From Paenibacillus pinisoli (GTDB lineage Bacteria; Bacillota; Bacilli; Paenibacillales; Paenibacillaceae): a stretch of 64,000 nt of DNA. This document shows positions 52,617-61,312 of the stretch, piece after piece (position 1 is the first letter of the stretch; the number at the start of each line of letters is the position of its first letter). The notes below the pieces were generated by a model that was not told the DNA's origin, made no database searches, and worked only from the letters and a program-made list of their open reading frames with translations. The stretch spans positions 1,240,001-1,304,000 of the forward strand of contig NZ_QXQB01000001.1 in NCBI RefSeq assembly GCF_003605435.1, in the 5' to 3' direction. Both the position numbers and the translations under genes were made by a program.

Positions 52617-53813
52617 TCAGCCTCCTACCAGCTCATAGAGCTTATGAATCTCTTCTTCCGTACCCAGCTTCTCCTCCGATAGCGACTTCGCCAGCCGCCT
52701 CGCAAGCTCCGGCTCGTCAATTAGCTTGGCGATTGCCGCTGCCACGGCTTCAGAGTCCATAGCCGCGATCAGTCCGTTGACCCCGTCATGAATCTGGTCC
52801 TTCGCTGTTGAGAAATTCGTAACCACAATCGGCTTATGCATAATTTTGGCTTCATCAATCGCAATGGACTTGCCTTCGAACCGGGACGGCTGGACATAGA
52901 TGTCGCACTGGCGGGTATAGGGATACGGATTGGCCCGGAGGCCAAGCAATAGGAAGCGATCCTCCATGCCATGCTTTCGGATAAGCTCCTGCAGCGATTC
53001 CCGCTCCTCGCCCTCTCCGATAATGAACCAGCGAATGTTGTACCCCTTCGCCGCGAGCTTCGCGCAAGCTTCTATCGCAAGCGGCAAGCCTTTCTGCGCA
53101 TGCAGCCTCCCAATCGTAAGCAGAATGGTCTCGCCCGCTTGCCGTCCGTATACATCGCCTGCTTGCTGCTCGCCTAGCCGGTTAATGATCGTCGGCGACA
53201 CAATATTATAGATCGTGCTGATCTTGCCGCCATACTCTGAGAAGCGGCGTTTCAGTATATCCTCGCACTCCTCAGAGACGGTCACGATATGATCAAGCTT
53301 GCCGAAGTACGGTCTGTCGAAGCTCGGATCCATCTCCAGCTTGTCATAATCGTTATGAATCCAGCCGATCCGTTTGTCCGCCTTCACCTTATCCACACAG
53401 AAGTAGGTAGAGGATTTCTCCAGGAAGCCGATCGCCACATCATAGCTCTGCTCCAGCGTCTCCAGAGCATGCGCCATATACTTCCAGCTGCGCTGCTCGG
53501 TTACGGAGCTGCCGCTGCGGTATTTGTTGCGCAGCGTGTAGCGCAAGCGGCTGTATGCCACGCCAATATGGCCGGAAGCCCATAACGTTTTTACCGAGCG
53601 GAAGAGCGGCTGCGTGAATGCGTCGAACAAGGATTGCGAACCCAGCAGCCTCACTTCGCCGGGCAGCGCATCCAGAAAGATCCCTTCCCGGTTGAACAGG
53701 AACAGGTCAACCTCATACCGGTCGAAATCGATGTGCGAGAGCATCGTCACCAGACTTTTCTCCCCGCCGCCCGCGGCCAGGCTCGGCATAACAAACAGCA
53801 GCTTCTTCTTCAT
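52617..53813 (-). CDS. GT4-family glycosyltransferase B
   Basis: 398 aa, with the same layout as the enzyme at 51399. It has LFVMPSLAAGGGEKSLVTML, IGWIHNDYDKLEMD, TIGRLHAQKGLPLAIEA and PSRFEGKSIAIDEAKIMHKP. Only three bases separate its stop... and the next gene start, so the operon is continuous. The many identical stretches with copy A point to duplication and divergence of specificity. Confidence 0.9.
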   Translation of the reverse strand: MKKKLLFVMPSLAAGGGEKSLVTMLSHIDFDRYEVDLFLFNREGIFLDALPGEVRLLGSQSLFDAFTQPLFRSVKTLWASGHIGVAYSRLRYTLRNKYRSGSSVTEQRSWKYMAHALETLEQSYDVAIGFLEKSSTYFCVDKVKADKRIGWIHNDYDKLEMDPSFDRPYFGKLDHIVTVSEECEDILKRRFSEYGGKISTIYNIVSPTIINRLGEQQAGDVYGRQAGETILLTIGRLHAQKGLPLAIEACAKLAAKGYNIRWFIIGEGEERESLQELIRKHGMEDRFLLLGLRANPYPYTRQCDIYVQPSRFEGKSIAIDEAKIMHKPIVVTNFSTAKDQIHDGVNGLIAAMDSEAVAAAIAKLIDEPELARRLAKSLSEEKLGTEEEIHKLYELVGG

Positions 53814-53821
53814 AAGTCACC

Positions 53822-54979
53822 TCACGCCAATTCGGCCAAATATTGAACTGCCCGATGCGACATTTGCTGAAGACGCGGGACAGACCCGCGCAGCGCTTCC
53901 CTCAGCGCCTCCTCATCGCGCACCATCTCGTCGAACGCGCCCTTCAGCTTGTCGCCGCTGGAGATATCCTGAATCCCCAGCACCAGCTTCTCTTCGCCGA
54001 ACAAATCCTTCGCGATGCCTTTGGACTTGACGCTGTAGCCGAGCACCAGCGTCGGAACCGCATTCGAATAGGCGGCAATCGTCGCATGCGTCCGCGCGCC
54101 GACAAAAAAACGCATTCTCGCAATGTAGCCTTTGTACTGAATCGCATTCAGATGATCCGGCAGCAGAAGCACCCTGCCGGTATGCTTGTATTCCTCGTAA
54201 TACGATTGCAGCACCTCGTAATCGTTATTGCCCTCTTGCATCACATGGGGCGTCAAGGCAATCGCCATATCGGTGGACCTGAGAATATGCAAGATCAGCT
54301 CGTGAACGGCCGCTTTGGACGCTTCATTCCGCTTCCAGACGAGCGGGCTGAAGTTAAGCCCGACGGTATTGCCCTCCTGCCAGCCCGACGGCAGCGCAAG
54401 CTCCTCCTTCTCCATCGTAAAGGCCGGATCTGCAACGAGCCGGACATTCGTCAGACCCTTTGCCTGCAGCATCTCGAAAGTCAGCGTCTCGCGGGCGAGA
54501 ATCAGATCGTAACCGGCAAGATCCTGCAGCTTCGCAGGCGACATATCCTCCTCGCCGATCGAGCAGCCCCACAGGACAAGCTTCTTCCCCTGGCTCTTCA
54601 CCCTGCGGTTCACCTCATACCAGCCCGGCTGCTCGCCGTAGCAATAGTTGTCTCCCCCGATTGACAAGCAGACATCCATATTGTCGATATGCCTAATAAT
54701 ATTGTTGTGAATTTTGCCAAGCGCATAAGATTCATCCTGGAACAGCTTGTTCTTTACAGATGAGACCAGCCAGTCGTACGAGTACTTGCGCAGCGGCAGC
54801 GGCGAACCGTCATATACATGGTCCAGCTTGGCAATCGTTTGATCCGTATGCGGATTGTCGGACAGCAGATACACCTGAGCTCCGCCAATCCCCTCTTTAA
54901 TAATTGAAGCCGTAGAACGGACAATCGCTTCGCAGCCGCGATTCATGCTTCCTCCATGGCCGTACATCATAATCTTCAT
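53822..54979 (-). CDS. Polysaccharide pyruvyl transferase
   Basis: 385 aa. The N-terminus MYGHGGSMNRGCEAIVRSTA and the middle VCLSIGGDNYCYGEQPGWYE, LWGCSIGEEDMSP are typical of the pyruvyl-transferase (CsaB/EpsO-type) family. The C-terminal RMRFFVGARTHATIAAYSNAV carries the conserved Arg/His of the PEP site. It would add a pyruvate ketal from PEP to a sugar, making the polymer acidic; some family members have other roles. Confidence 0.88.
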   Translation of the reverse strand: MKIMMYGHGGSMNRGCEAIVRSTASIIKEGIGGAQVYLLSDNPHTDQTIAKLDHVYDGSPLPLRKYSYDWLVSSVKNKLFQDESYALGKIHNNIIRHIDNMDVCLSIGGDNYCYGEQPGWYEVNRRVKSQGKKLVLWGCSIGEEDMSPAKLQDLAGYDLILARETLTFEMLQAKGLTNVRLVADPAFTMEKEELALPSGWQEGNTVGLNFSPLVWKRNEASKAAVHELILHILRSTDMAIALTPHVMQEGNNDYEVLQSYYEEYKHTGRVLLLPDHLNAIQYKGYIARMRFFVGARTHATIAAYSNAVPTLVLGYSVKSKGIAKDLFGEEKLVLGIQDISSGDKLKGAFDEMVRDEEALREALRGSVPRLQQMSHRAVQYLAELA

Positions 54980-54994
54980 GATGAATACCTTCCT

Positions 54995-56047
54995 TTATCC
55001 TTTATTTCGCGCATTGCTATAAGCGGTAAGGCAATACAAGCCGATTGGGGAGCGGAGCAGCATGAAGCGGATGAGCATCCGCTCGTATCTCCCCATCTGC
55101 TCTTCATTCTGCACTCTATAGCGCTCCAGCGCCTCGCGCAGCAGCCATTGGTTAAGCAGCTCGCGGACATAACGGTATTTTTGGCTGAAGCTGACCGGTG
55201 TCGACGCTGAATAATAGGCATGAATAATCGATATCGCCGACCTGACGAATTTGTTCAGCTTGAGCGGCTCCAGCTTCTCTTGGTCGAGCGCAGCCATCAC
55301 GTCGTCAGGCAAGCCGGATTGATAAACTTCAAGGGTGCGGGCGAAATAATCGACCGAATCCGACCGCCTTGTGGCGCTGCCCTCAGTCTCCCGGTAATAA
55401 TAGCCTGCATAATCCAGGCAGATGCCCGCCCTGGCGTAACAGAGAAAACGCATATTGAACAGCCCGTCTTCGCCCAGCGCGACAGACTGGGGGAACGACA
55501 AGCTGTGGGCATCGATGATTTCCTTCCGGTACAGCTTATTGCACACGGAATTGCAGCTGTCCGATTCGATGTATACGGGCAAGACCCATTCGCGCAAGTA
55601 AGCCTGGTCCATGCGGACGCCGGTCATGAACGGGCCGTGGAACACGCTCTCGCGGCCGTCCGCCGATCCGATATAGCCGGAGTAGACGACATCGCAATCC
55701 GATGCAGCAGATTGCAGCGTGCCGAAGAGCTCGGGAGCCGCCCAATCATCGGCATCGACGAATCCCACGAATTCGCCCCTTGCAGCCGCCAATCCCGCGT
55801 TGCGCGCGGAGCTGACGCCCGCATTCGATTGATGAATGACGATGATTCTGGGATCCAGCCTGCGATAGCGCTCCAATACCCCGGCGCTTCCGTCACGGGA
55901 ACCGTCATTGACAAATATGAACTCGCATTCCGCAAGCGTCTGCGCCAGAAGCGAATCGATGCAAGCGGGCAGATAGCTCTCCGCATTATAGACCGGAATA
56001 ATCACACTAACCTTGGGCCGCCCGGCCGGCATGCCGCTTGTATGCAT
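54995..56047 (-). CDS. GT2-family glycosyltransferase
   Basis: 350 aa from MHTSGMPAGRPKVSVIIPVYN (ATG 56047, GGGAGGTGGAG upstream). GT-A hallmarks are FVNDGSRDGSAGVLE, VSSARNAGLAAARGEFVGFVDADDWAAPEL and the later NSVCNKLYRKEI. The start overlaps the end of the upstream GT4 gene by about 40 bases. Donor and acceptor unknown. Confidence 0.88.
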   Translation of the reverse strand: MHTSGMPAGRPKVSVIIPVYNAESYLPACIDSLLAQTLAECEFIFVNDGSRDGSAGVLERYRRLDPRIIVIHQSNAGVSSARNAGLAAARGEFVGFVDADDWAAPELFGTLQSAASDCDVVYSGYIGSADGRESVFHGPFMTGVRMDQAYLREWVLPVYIESDSCNSVCNKLYRKEIIDAHSLSFPQSVALGEDGLFNMRFLCYARAGICLDYAGYYYRETEGSATRRSDSVDYFARTLEVYQSGLPDDVMAALDQEKLEPLKLNKFVRSAISIIHAYYSASTPVSFSQKYRYVRELLNQWLLREALERYRVQNEEQMGRYERMLIRFMLLRSPIGLYCLTAYSNARNKG

Positions 56048-57275
56048 AGCTCTCCACCTCCCGCTCTGGCGCTGCGCCTTCGATCCAGCCGTACAGCTTG
56101 GCAAGCTCTCCGGCATTTCCGAAATCCGTTCCTTTGACCGCCGCAGCCAGCCGCTCTCTTAATGCAGCGTCGCGGTACAGCCGCTCGACGGCCTCTGCGA
56201 TCGATCCCGCATTCGCCTCGCATATCATGCCGTCTATACCGTCATGAACCTGGCTGCCCGAGGTCGGATAATCCGTAATAAGGACGGGTTTGCCGATGAT
56301 TTGCGCCTCCGTCACCGTCACAGCCTTGCCCTCATATCGGGAAGGCTGCACGTAGAGATCGCATGCTGCCATGTAGGGATAAGGATTTTGCTTCTTTCCA
56401 TGCAAAATGACCCGATCCTCAAGGCCGTATTCCGCAATCTGCGCACGCAGCTCCCCTTCGCTCCCCCCGAAGCCGACGATATGCCATTTCACCCCATCCA
56501 ATCCTTTGGCGCTCAGCAGCCGCATGGCTTCAATCGCCATGTCAAAGCCCTTCACATAGGACAGCCGCCCTACCGATACAAGGTTGAAGCTGCTGCTATC
56601 CATGCCGCCCGCCCCCTCTTCCATCGCTTTGCTCCGAATGTAGGCTGGAGAGGTGATGTTCTCCATCAAAAAAATCTTGTCTGATAAAGCCGGATAGCGG
56701 CTGAGGAAGGCATCCGTGCAAGCCTCCGATATTGAGGCAATGCCGTCATATCCGGCCCACATCGCTTCATCGACCGCATTGTCGATTTGGAGCTGGGTAT
56801 AGTCGGTATGAATCCAGGCCAGCTTCTTGGCTGCCTTAACCCGCTTCAGCATAAAGTCATGGGGCCAAGCGTAGCTGATGGCCGCATCATAGCGATTGTC
56901 GTCGATTGAAGGCAGCAGCATGGACATATATTTCGACACCAATTGCAGCTGAATATACCCTGAGCCCTCCGACAGCTTGAGGCGCCTCGCCTTGGCATCC
57001 GCGATCACCTTCACAAGCAGCCGCACTACGACGCCGGCGATTCGTCCCTCCTGTAAGCATTGCTTCATCGGCTTGCGGAACACGGTAAAGCCGCCCTTCT
57101 CCGGCAGGAGCCGAACCTTCGGCGGCAATTGGCTCAGCAGATCGCCTTGATGGGAGAAGATGAACAAATCCACCTCATACCGCTCGTAATCAAAGTGCTC
57201 CAGCATATTAATGAGGCTTCGCTCGACGCCTCCGATCTCCATGTCGTAGACCGAGATAAGAATTCGCTTCTTCAT
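56007..57275 (-). CDS. GT4-family glycosyltransferase C
   Basis: 422 aa GT-B enzyme: ILISVYDMEIGGVERSLINML, LAWIHTDYTQLQID, SVGRLSYVKGFDMAIEAM and PSRYEGKAVTVTEAQIIGKP. It belongs to the same subgroup as the two enzymes at 51399 and 52617 (shared VDLFIFSHQGDLL-like and QNPYPYMAACDLYVQ-like segments) but is more distant. The start overlaps the acyltransferase stop by four bases. Confidence 0.9.
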   Translation of the reverse strand: MKKRILISVYDMEIGGVERSLINMLEHFDYERYEVDLFIFSHQGDLLSQLPPKVRLLPEKGGFTVFRKPMKQCLQEGRIAGVVVRLLVKVIADAKARRLKLSEGSGYIQLQLVSKYMSMLLPSIDDNRYDAAISYAWPHDFMLKRVKAAKKLAWIHTDYTQLQIDNAVDEAMWAGYDGIASISEACTDAFLSRYPALSDKIFLMENITSPAYIRSKAMEEGAGGMDSSSFNLVSVGRLSYVKGFDMAIEAMRLLSAKGLDGVKWHIVGFGGSEGELRAQIAEYGLEDRVILHGKKQNPYPYMAACDLYVQPSRYEGKAVTVTEAQIIGKPVLITDYPTSGSQVHDGIDGMICEANAGSIAEAVERLYRDAALRERLAAAVKGTDFGNAGELAKLYGWIEGAAPEREVESYAYKRHAGRAAQG

Positions 57276-57910
57276 AGAGACTCCCTGGCGGCGAGCCCCG
57301 CCGATTCGGATTCGATCGGAATCAGGCGCTTCTCCCGCTTATTCGCAAATAATGTATGTGCGGGCACATGGCCCTTCACAACGCTTCCCGCGGCAATGAC
57401 CGCATGATCCTCGATGACGGTATCTCGCAGGATGACCACATTCGACCCTATCCACACATGCTTCCCGATCGCAACCTGGCCGATCAGCAGATGCTGATCG
57501 CCAGTACGCTTGTAGTTATGGTCGTGATCGTTAATGCATACATTCGGAGCAATCTTCGTATAGGCGCCGATCGAAATCCGGCTCACGCAATTGATATTGC
57601 AATTGTCGTTAATGAACACATAATCGCCCAGCTCCAGCTCGCCCTCGTGGTCGATGCGTATGCTGGCATTTTTGCGAATAAACGCATACTTCCCGATACG
57701 CATCCGCGAGCGCTTGCCGAGCAGCTCAATCGTGCTGTTCGCCTGCATGAAGAAGATCGAGCCTTTGATTTTGCCAAAGCTGAACAATCTCGCGAGCCAT
57801 GCCCGCAGCCAGGCAAAAAACTGCACGCGATTCATCGCCAGAAAGCTGGCTATGCCCCTGGACCGGTATTGTGTGCCTATCGTTTGCAGTGCTTTGACTA
57901 AAGTTCCCAT
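57272..57910 (-). CDS. Hexapeptide-repeat acyltransferase
   Basis: 212 aa with a left-handed beta-helix: IGKYAFIRKNASIRIDHEGE, VFINDNCNINCVSRISIGAY, APNVCINDHDHNYKRTGD and VIEDHAVIAAGSVVKGHVPA. It resembles WbbJ/colanic-acid-type O-acetyltransferases, with the catalytic His in INDHDHNY. It probably O-acetylates a sugar of the exopolysaccharide. Confidence 0.87.
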   Translation of the reverse strand: MGTLVKALQTIGTQYRSRGIASFLAMNRVQFFAWLRAWLARLFSFGKIKGSIFFMQANSTIELLGKRSRMRIGKYAFIRKNASIRIDHEGELELGDYVFINDNCNINCVSRISIGAYTKIAPNVCINDHDHNYKRTGDQHLLIGQVAIGKHVWIGSNVVILRDTVIEDHAVIAAGSVVKGHVPAHTLFANKREKRLIPIESESAGLAARESL

Positions 57911-57937
57911 AGATTTGCTCCTCTCCAGCGCGCCCGG

Positions 57938-59137
57938 CTACGCGCTTGCTTCCCGCTTCTTCCCGGAGGCGCGATTGCATAATTTCCGCGACGCCCACAG
58001 GATCGGCCGCAGCGGGAAATATAAAAAATGCAGCTTTGCCGGCAAAGGCAGCGTCTTGGCATCCTCGGCCAGCGGATGAAGAATGCTGGCGAAAAACAGC
58101 AGCTTCTGTCGGGTCGTCATAAGCGCCAGCAAGTATTGCTTGTGATAGCGTTCGACGTCTTTCGGCAGGGGCGGACTGTGCAGATTCACCGTCCGATGGA
58201 CATAGAACAGCGTATCCTCCGCCAGCCACTCCGCTTTGCGGGACGCCAGAGCCGGCCTCATCTCTTCCCGCAGTGGCGCAGCCAGCAGCTTGGCGGCAAG
58301 GCAGACGGCCTGCCCGCCGATATGGAGCATCTGATGCTTGCGCAGCAGCTGTATGAGCTTCGGCCAATCGATCTTCTGATTCATCATTTGCTTGATATCC
58401 AGCAGCCAGCGCAGTCTGGACCAGCCATGCCGCGCTCCGTGCGAGACGAGGAACAGGAACAGATCCTCGCGTCCCAAATAATAGATCGGCCGGCTGATCA
58501 GCGCGCTCTTCCTTCTTCTGCTCCACAGATCCTCGAAGCCGGGCTCCTTCGAGGGAGCCGGATTCAGCCGCCAATGCACCTCAACCTTGATCCCTTTCTG
58601 GGGATGCATATAGGTCATATGGTGATGGCGCCACTTCCAGTCATTAAGCACGCTCGTAATATATTCATCCTTTACATAGCCGAGAGAAAGCAGATGCTCC
58701 TCCGCCGCCTCCAGCCGATCCATCGGCACCAGCACATCAAGATCGCAAGAGGTTCGCAGCGATACATCGCCATAGAGATCGGCGGCGATAACCGGCCCCT
58801 TCAGGAAAAGCACGCGTATATCTTTATTCATAAATTGGCTGGCCAGCAGCTCCATCTCTCCGCTCAGCGCCAGCATCTGAATGGTGTTCCGGTAATAGTC
58901 CCGCTGGAACATGCCCATCACGAATGAGGGCACCCGAATCGGCCTTAGCTCCTGGAGCTTGCGGTTAACGGTCGGGAACACCCGATGGTGCCTGGCCAGC
59001 GCAATGAACTCATGCCAATCGGCGTCCTGCATCAGCTCCCAGTGCTCGAACGTCAGCGCCGCCCCTTCCTCCATCTCCAGCAGCGCAAGCAGCAGCTTCA
59101 GCTCCTGGGAGAATTCTCCGGTATGATCGTGTCTCAT
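57938..59137 (-). CDS. Nucleotidyltransferase-fold protein (PF14907-like)
   Basis: 399 aa. The nucleotidyltransferase core is FLKGPVIAADLYGDVSLRTS followed by CDLDVLVPMDRLEAAEEHLL (acidic metal ligands), then VEVHWRLNPAP. This family is found both in surface-polysaccharide loci and in lasso/RiPP clusters, including those with HPr-kinase-like genes; its reaction is not settled. The ATG at 59137, five bases after GGGGAG, is preferred. The frame runs on upstream to 59221 but through SinR-like repeats, so the longer form is unlikely. First gene of the nine-gene operon. Confidence 0.82.
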   Translation of the reverse strand: MRHDHTGEFSQELKLLLALLEMEEGAALTFEHWELMQDADWHEFIALARHHRVFPTVNRKLQELRPIRVPSFVMGMFQRDYYRNTIQMLALSGEMELLASQFMNKDIRVLFLKGPVIAADLYGDVSLRTSCDLDVLVPMDRLEAAEEHLLSLGYVKDEYITSVLNDWKWRHHHMTYMHPQKGIKVEVHWRLNPAPSKEPGFEDLWSRRRKSALISRPIYYLGREDLFLFLVSHGARHGWSRLRWLLDIKQMMNQKIDWPKLIQLLRKHQMLHIGGQAVCLAAKLLAAPLREEMRPALASRKAEWLAEDTLFYVHRTVNLHSPPLPKDVERYHKQYLLALMTTRQKLLFFASILHPLAEDAKTLPLPAKLHFLYFPLRPILWASRKLCNRASGKKREASA

Positions 59138-59187
59138 AAGTCTCCCCTTCGCAATCATTCGCAAATAACGAACAAAATAATAATTTT

Positions 59188-59203
59188 GTTCTATAAAACG
59201 AAC
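59188..59203. promoter_or_regulatory. SinR-operator-like inverted repeat, polysaccharide operon
   Basis: GTTCTATAAAACGAAC (GTTC-N8-GAAC), 51 bases upstream of the nucleotidyltransferase start codon, with more half-sites beside it (AATAACGAACAAAA at 59164-59177, TTTTGTTC at 59184-59191). Arms are less symmetric inside than at the other two loci. Confidence 0.5.
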
Positions 59204-59309
59204 ACATTTACAGATTATCATCCGCCTTCGAATCTGTCAATTATTGCTTGCGATTATAGCCAAATTTTATGATAATAGGGCCGTATGCTAGAATAATAGG
59301 ACGATACGT

Positions 59310-59363
59310 GCTGCAGCCGGAGAGGCCTGACTTTTGCAAGTCTGTTCACCTTCCGGCTGCAGC
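59310..59363 (+). promoter_or_regulatory. Leader hairpin upstream of the epsM-like gene
   Basis: GCTGCAGCCGGA (59310-59321) pairs perfectly with TCCGGCTGCAGC (59352-59363) around a 30-base loop that could form a second stem. It lies in the mRNA leader about 95 bases before the start codon. No T-run follows, so it is not a simple terminator. A -10-like TAGAATAAT is at about 59289-59297. The rest of the 319-bp gap contains no gene. Confidence 0.5.
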
Positions 59364-59456
59364 GGTAGTTATCTTCGGTTGCGGATGAATCCTGCTCAGA
59401 CGATGCTGTCGTTCCATACAATCCTTTTTTATTGTGAACTGTTCGGGGGAATGTCT

Positions 59457-60116
59457 ATGTCAAAACGAATCATTATATTCGGTGCCGGCGGCCATGCGAA
59501 GACGGTCGTGGATACGGTTGAGAAAGCGGGCATCTACGAAATTGCCGGCCTGCTGGATCAGCGCCTCTCTGCCGGAGAGCAGGTATATGGCTGCACTGTG
59601 CTGGGCAGCGACGATTGGCTCGCTTCCCATGCCGGCACGATCGACGGCGCTATTGTTGCCATTGGCGACAACTGGACTCGCGGCCTCGTCGTCCAAGGCT
59701 TGAAGCGCAAATTTCCGGATCTGCCCTTCGCAACCGCCATCCATCCCTCCGCTCAAATAGCAAGAGGAGCCCGCATCGGCGCAGGCTCGGTTGTCATGGC
59801 GGGCGCTGTCGTGAACAGCGACGCGATTATTGGCGAACATGGCATTCTCTATCCGGGCACATCGGTTGATCACGATTCCCGGATCGGAAGCTTTGTCAGC
59901 TTCGCTCCGCGATGCGCCACCGGCGGCAATGTCACAATCGGCGACTATACGGCCGTCGCAATCGGCGCTGTGCTGATTCACGGCCGCACCATTGGCGAGC
60001 ATAGCGTCATCGGAGCAGGCGCGACAGTCGTCTCGGATGTGCCGCCGCACTCGGTGGCTTACGGCACTCCTGCCCGAGTCGTTCGACCAAGAGCGGCGGG
60101 CGAGCGCTACCTTTGA
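59457..60116 (+). CDS. epsM: NeuD/PglD/EpsM-type sugar acetyltransferase
   Basis: 219 aa from MSKRIIIFGAGGHAKTVVDT. A small Rossmann-like UDP-sugar domain is followed by the left-handed beta-helix (IARGARIGAGSVVMAGAVVN, GTSVDHDSRIGSFVSFAPRC, VAIGAVLIHGRTIGEHSVIG). PglD and EpsM acetylate the 4-amino group of UDP-4-amino-trideoxy sugars made by EpsN-type aminotransferases, giving UDP-diacetylbacillosamine. The start at 59457 has GGGGGA six bases upstream. It is on the plus strand and overlaps the 3' end of the epsN-like gene by ten bases. Confidence 0.88.
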   Translation: MSKRIIIFGAGGHAKTVVDTVEKAGIYEIAGLLDQRLSAGEQVYGCTVLGSDDWLASHAGTIDGAIVAIGDNWTRGLVVQGLKRKFPDLPFATAIHPSAQIARGARIGAGSVVMAGAVVNSDAIIGEHGILYPGTSVDHDSRIGSFVSFAPRCATGGNVTIGDYTAVAIGAVLIHGRTIGEHSVIGAGATVVSDVPPHSVAYGTPARVVRPRAAGERYL

Positions 60117-61312
60117 TTGACCGCTTTCGCAGCTATTCCGCTTAATTGATGCATCACATCCTGGATGACATCGATGACCCTGCCCTGATCCTCCAGCGCC
60201 AGGCTGGAGCCGGACGGCAGGCATATCCCTCTGTGATACAAATCCTCGCAGACGGCTGTGCCTGCCGCCGAATGCGTATAGAAAGCACTGTCGCTGAATA
60301 CCGGCTGCATATGCAGCGGCTTCCATAACGGACGCACTTCAATATTGGCGCTGGCCATTCCAGCCATAATCCCCTTAATGACAGCTTCCGCATGCGGGCT
60401 GTCGATCGTCAACGCCGTCAGCCAGCGGTTCGACCGCGTACCCGGCAGCTCAGGCATAAATCGAATCTCTTCCCAAGGCTTCAGCGCTTCCTCGTAGATA
60501 TGATATACCTTTCTTCTCGCATCGACACGCTCGTTCAACACGGCAAGCTGCGCTCTGCCGATTCCCGCCAGCACATTGCTCATCCGGTAATTGTAGCCCA
60601 TCTGGCTATGCTGGTAATGCGGCGCGTCATCTCTCGCTTGGGTCGCGAGGAACCGCGCCTTCTCCAGCGCAAGAGTGTCATCCGATACGAGCATGCCTCC
60701 GCCCGATGTCGTAATGATTTTATTGCCGTTGAAGGAGAAGATGCCGAAGCGCCCGAATGTCCCGCTTTGACGCCCCTCATAGGTAGAGCCTAGCGACTCC
60801 GCCGCATCTTCCACTACAGGAACGCCATAACGCGAGCAAATGCTCATAATCTCCTTCATATTAGCCATGCATCCATAGAGATGGACTACGATGACCGCCT
60901 TAGGCAGCTGTCCGAATCTTGCGCCAAGCGCCAGCGCTCTCTCCAGCGCAGCGGGCGACATATTCCACGATTCGGGGTCGGAATCGATAAAGACGGGCTC
61001 TGCGCCCAAGTAGCGGATCGGATTGGCGCTTGCGATGAATGTAAAGCTCGGGCAGCAGACTCGGTCGCCTTCTCCCACGCCAAGCAGGCGCAGCGCCAGA
61101 TGGATCGCCGCCGTGCCCGAGCTGACGGCCGCCGCCCCTCCTGAACCCACATAATCCGAAATTTCACTTTCAAATGCGTTAATATGGGGACCGAGCGGCG
61201 CGATCCAATTGTTCGCAAAGGCCTCTCCGATATAGGCTTGCTCCTGGCCGCTCATATGCGGCGGCGATAAATAAATTCTGGCGTTTGCAGTTGCGGACAA
61301 AGGGCATCTCAT
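60107..61312 (-). CDS. epsN: EpsN-type sugar aminotransferase (DegT/DnrJ family)
   Basis: 401 aa, PLP enzyme: ARIYLSPPHMSGQEQAYIGE at the start is close to EpsN. Other motifs are VCCPSFTFIASANPIRYLGA, VVEDAAESLGSTYEGRQSGT and FGIFSFNGNKIITTSGGGML with the Schiff-base Lys. It converts a UDP-4-keto-sugar to the 4-amino sugar that the epsM product acetylates. The ATG at 61312 overlaps the epsL-like stop (ATGA); a TTG at 61300 with better spacing is an alternative. Confidence 0.9.
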   Translation of the reverse strand: MRCPLSATANARIYLSPPHMSGQEQAYIGEAFANNWIAPLGPHINAFESEISDYVGSGGAAAVSSGTAAIHLALRLLGVGEGDRVCCPSFTFIASANPIRYLGAEPVFIDSDPESWNMSPAALERALALGARFGQLPKAVIVVHLYGCMANMKEIMSICSRYGVPVVEDAAESLGSTYEGRQSGTFGRFGIFSFNGNKIITTSGGGMLVSDDTLALEKARFLATQARDDAPHYQHSQMGYNYRMSNVLAGIGRAQLAVLNERVDARRKVYHIYEEALKPWEEIRFMPELPGTRSNRWLTALTIDSPHAEAVIKGIMAGMASANIEVRPLWKPLHMQPVFSDSAFYTHSAAGTAVCEDLYHRGICLPSGSSLALEDQGRVIDVIQDVMHQLSGIAAKAVNQR

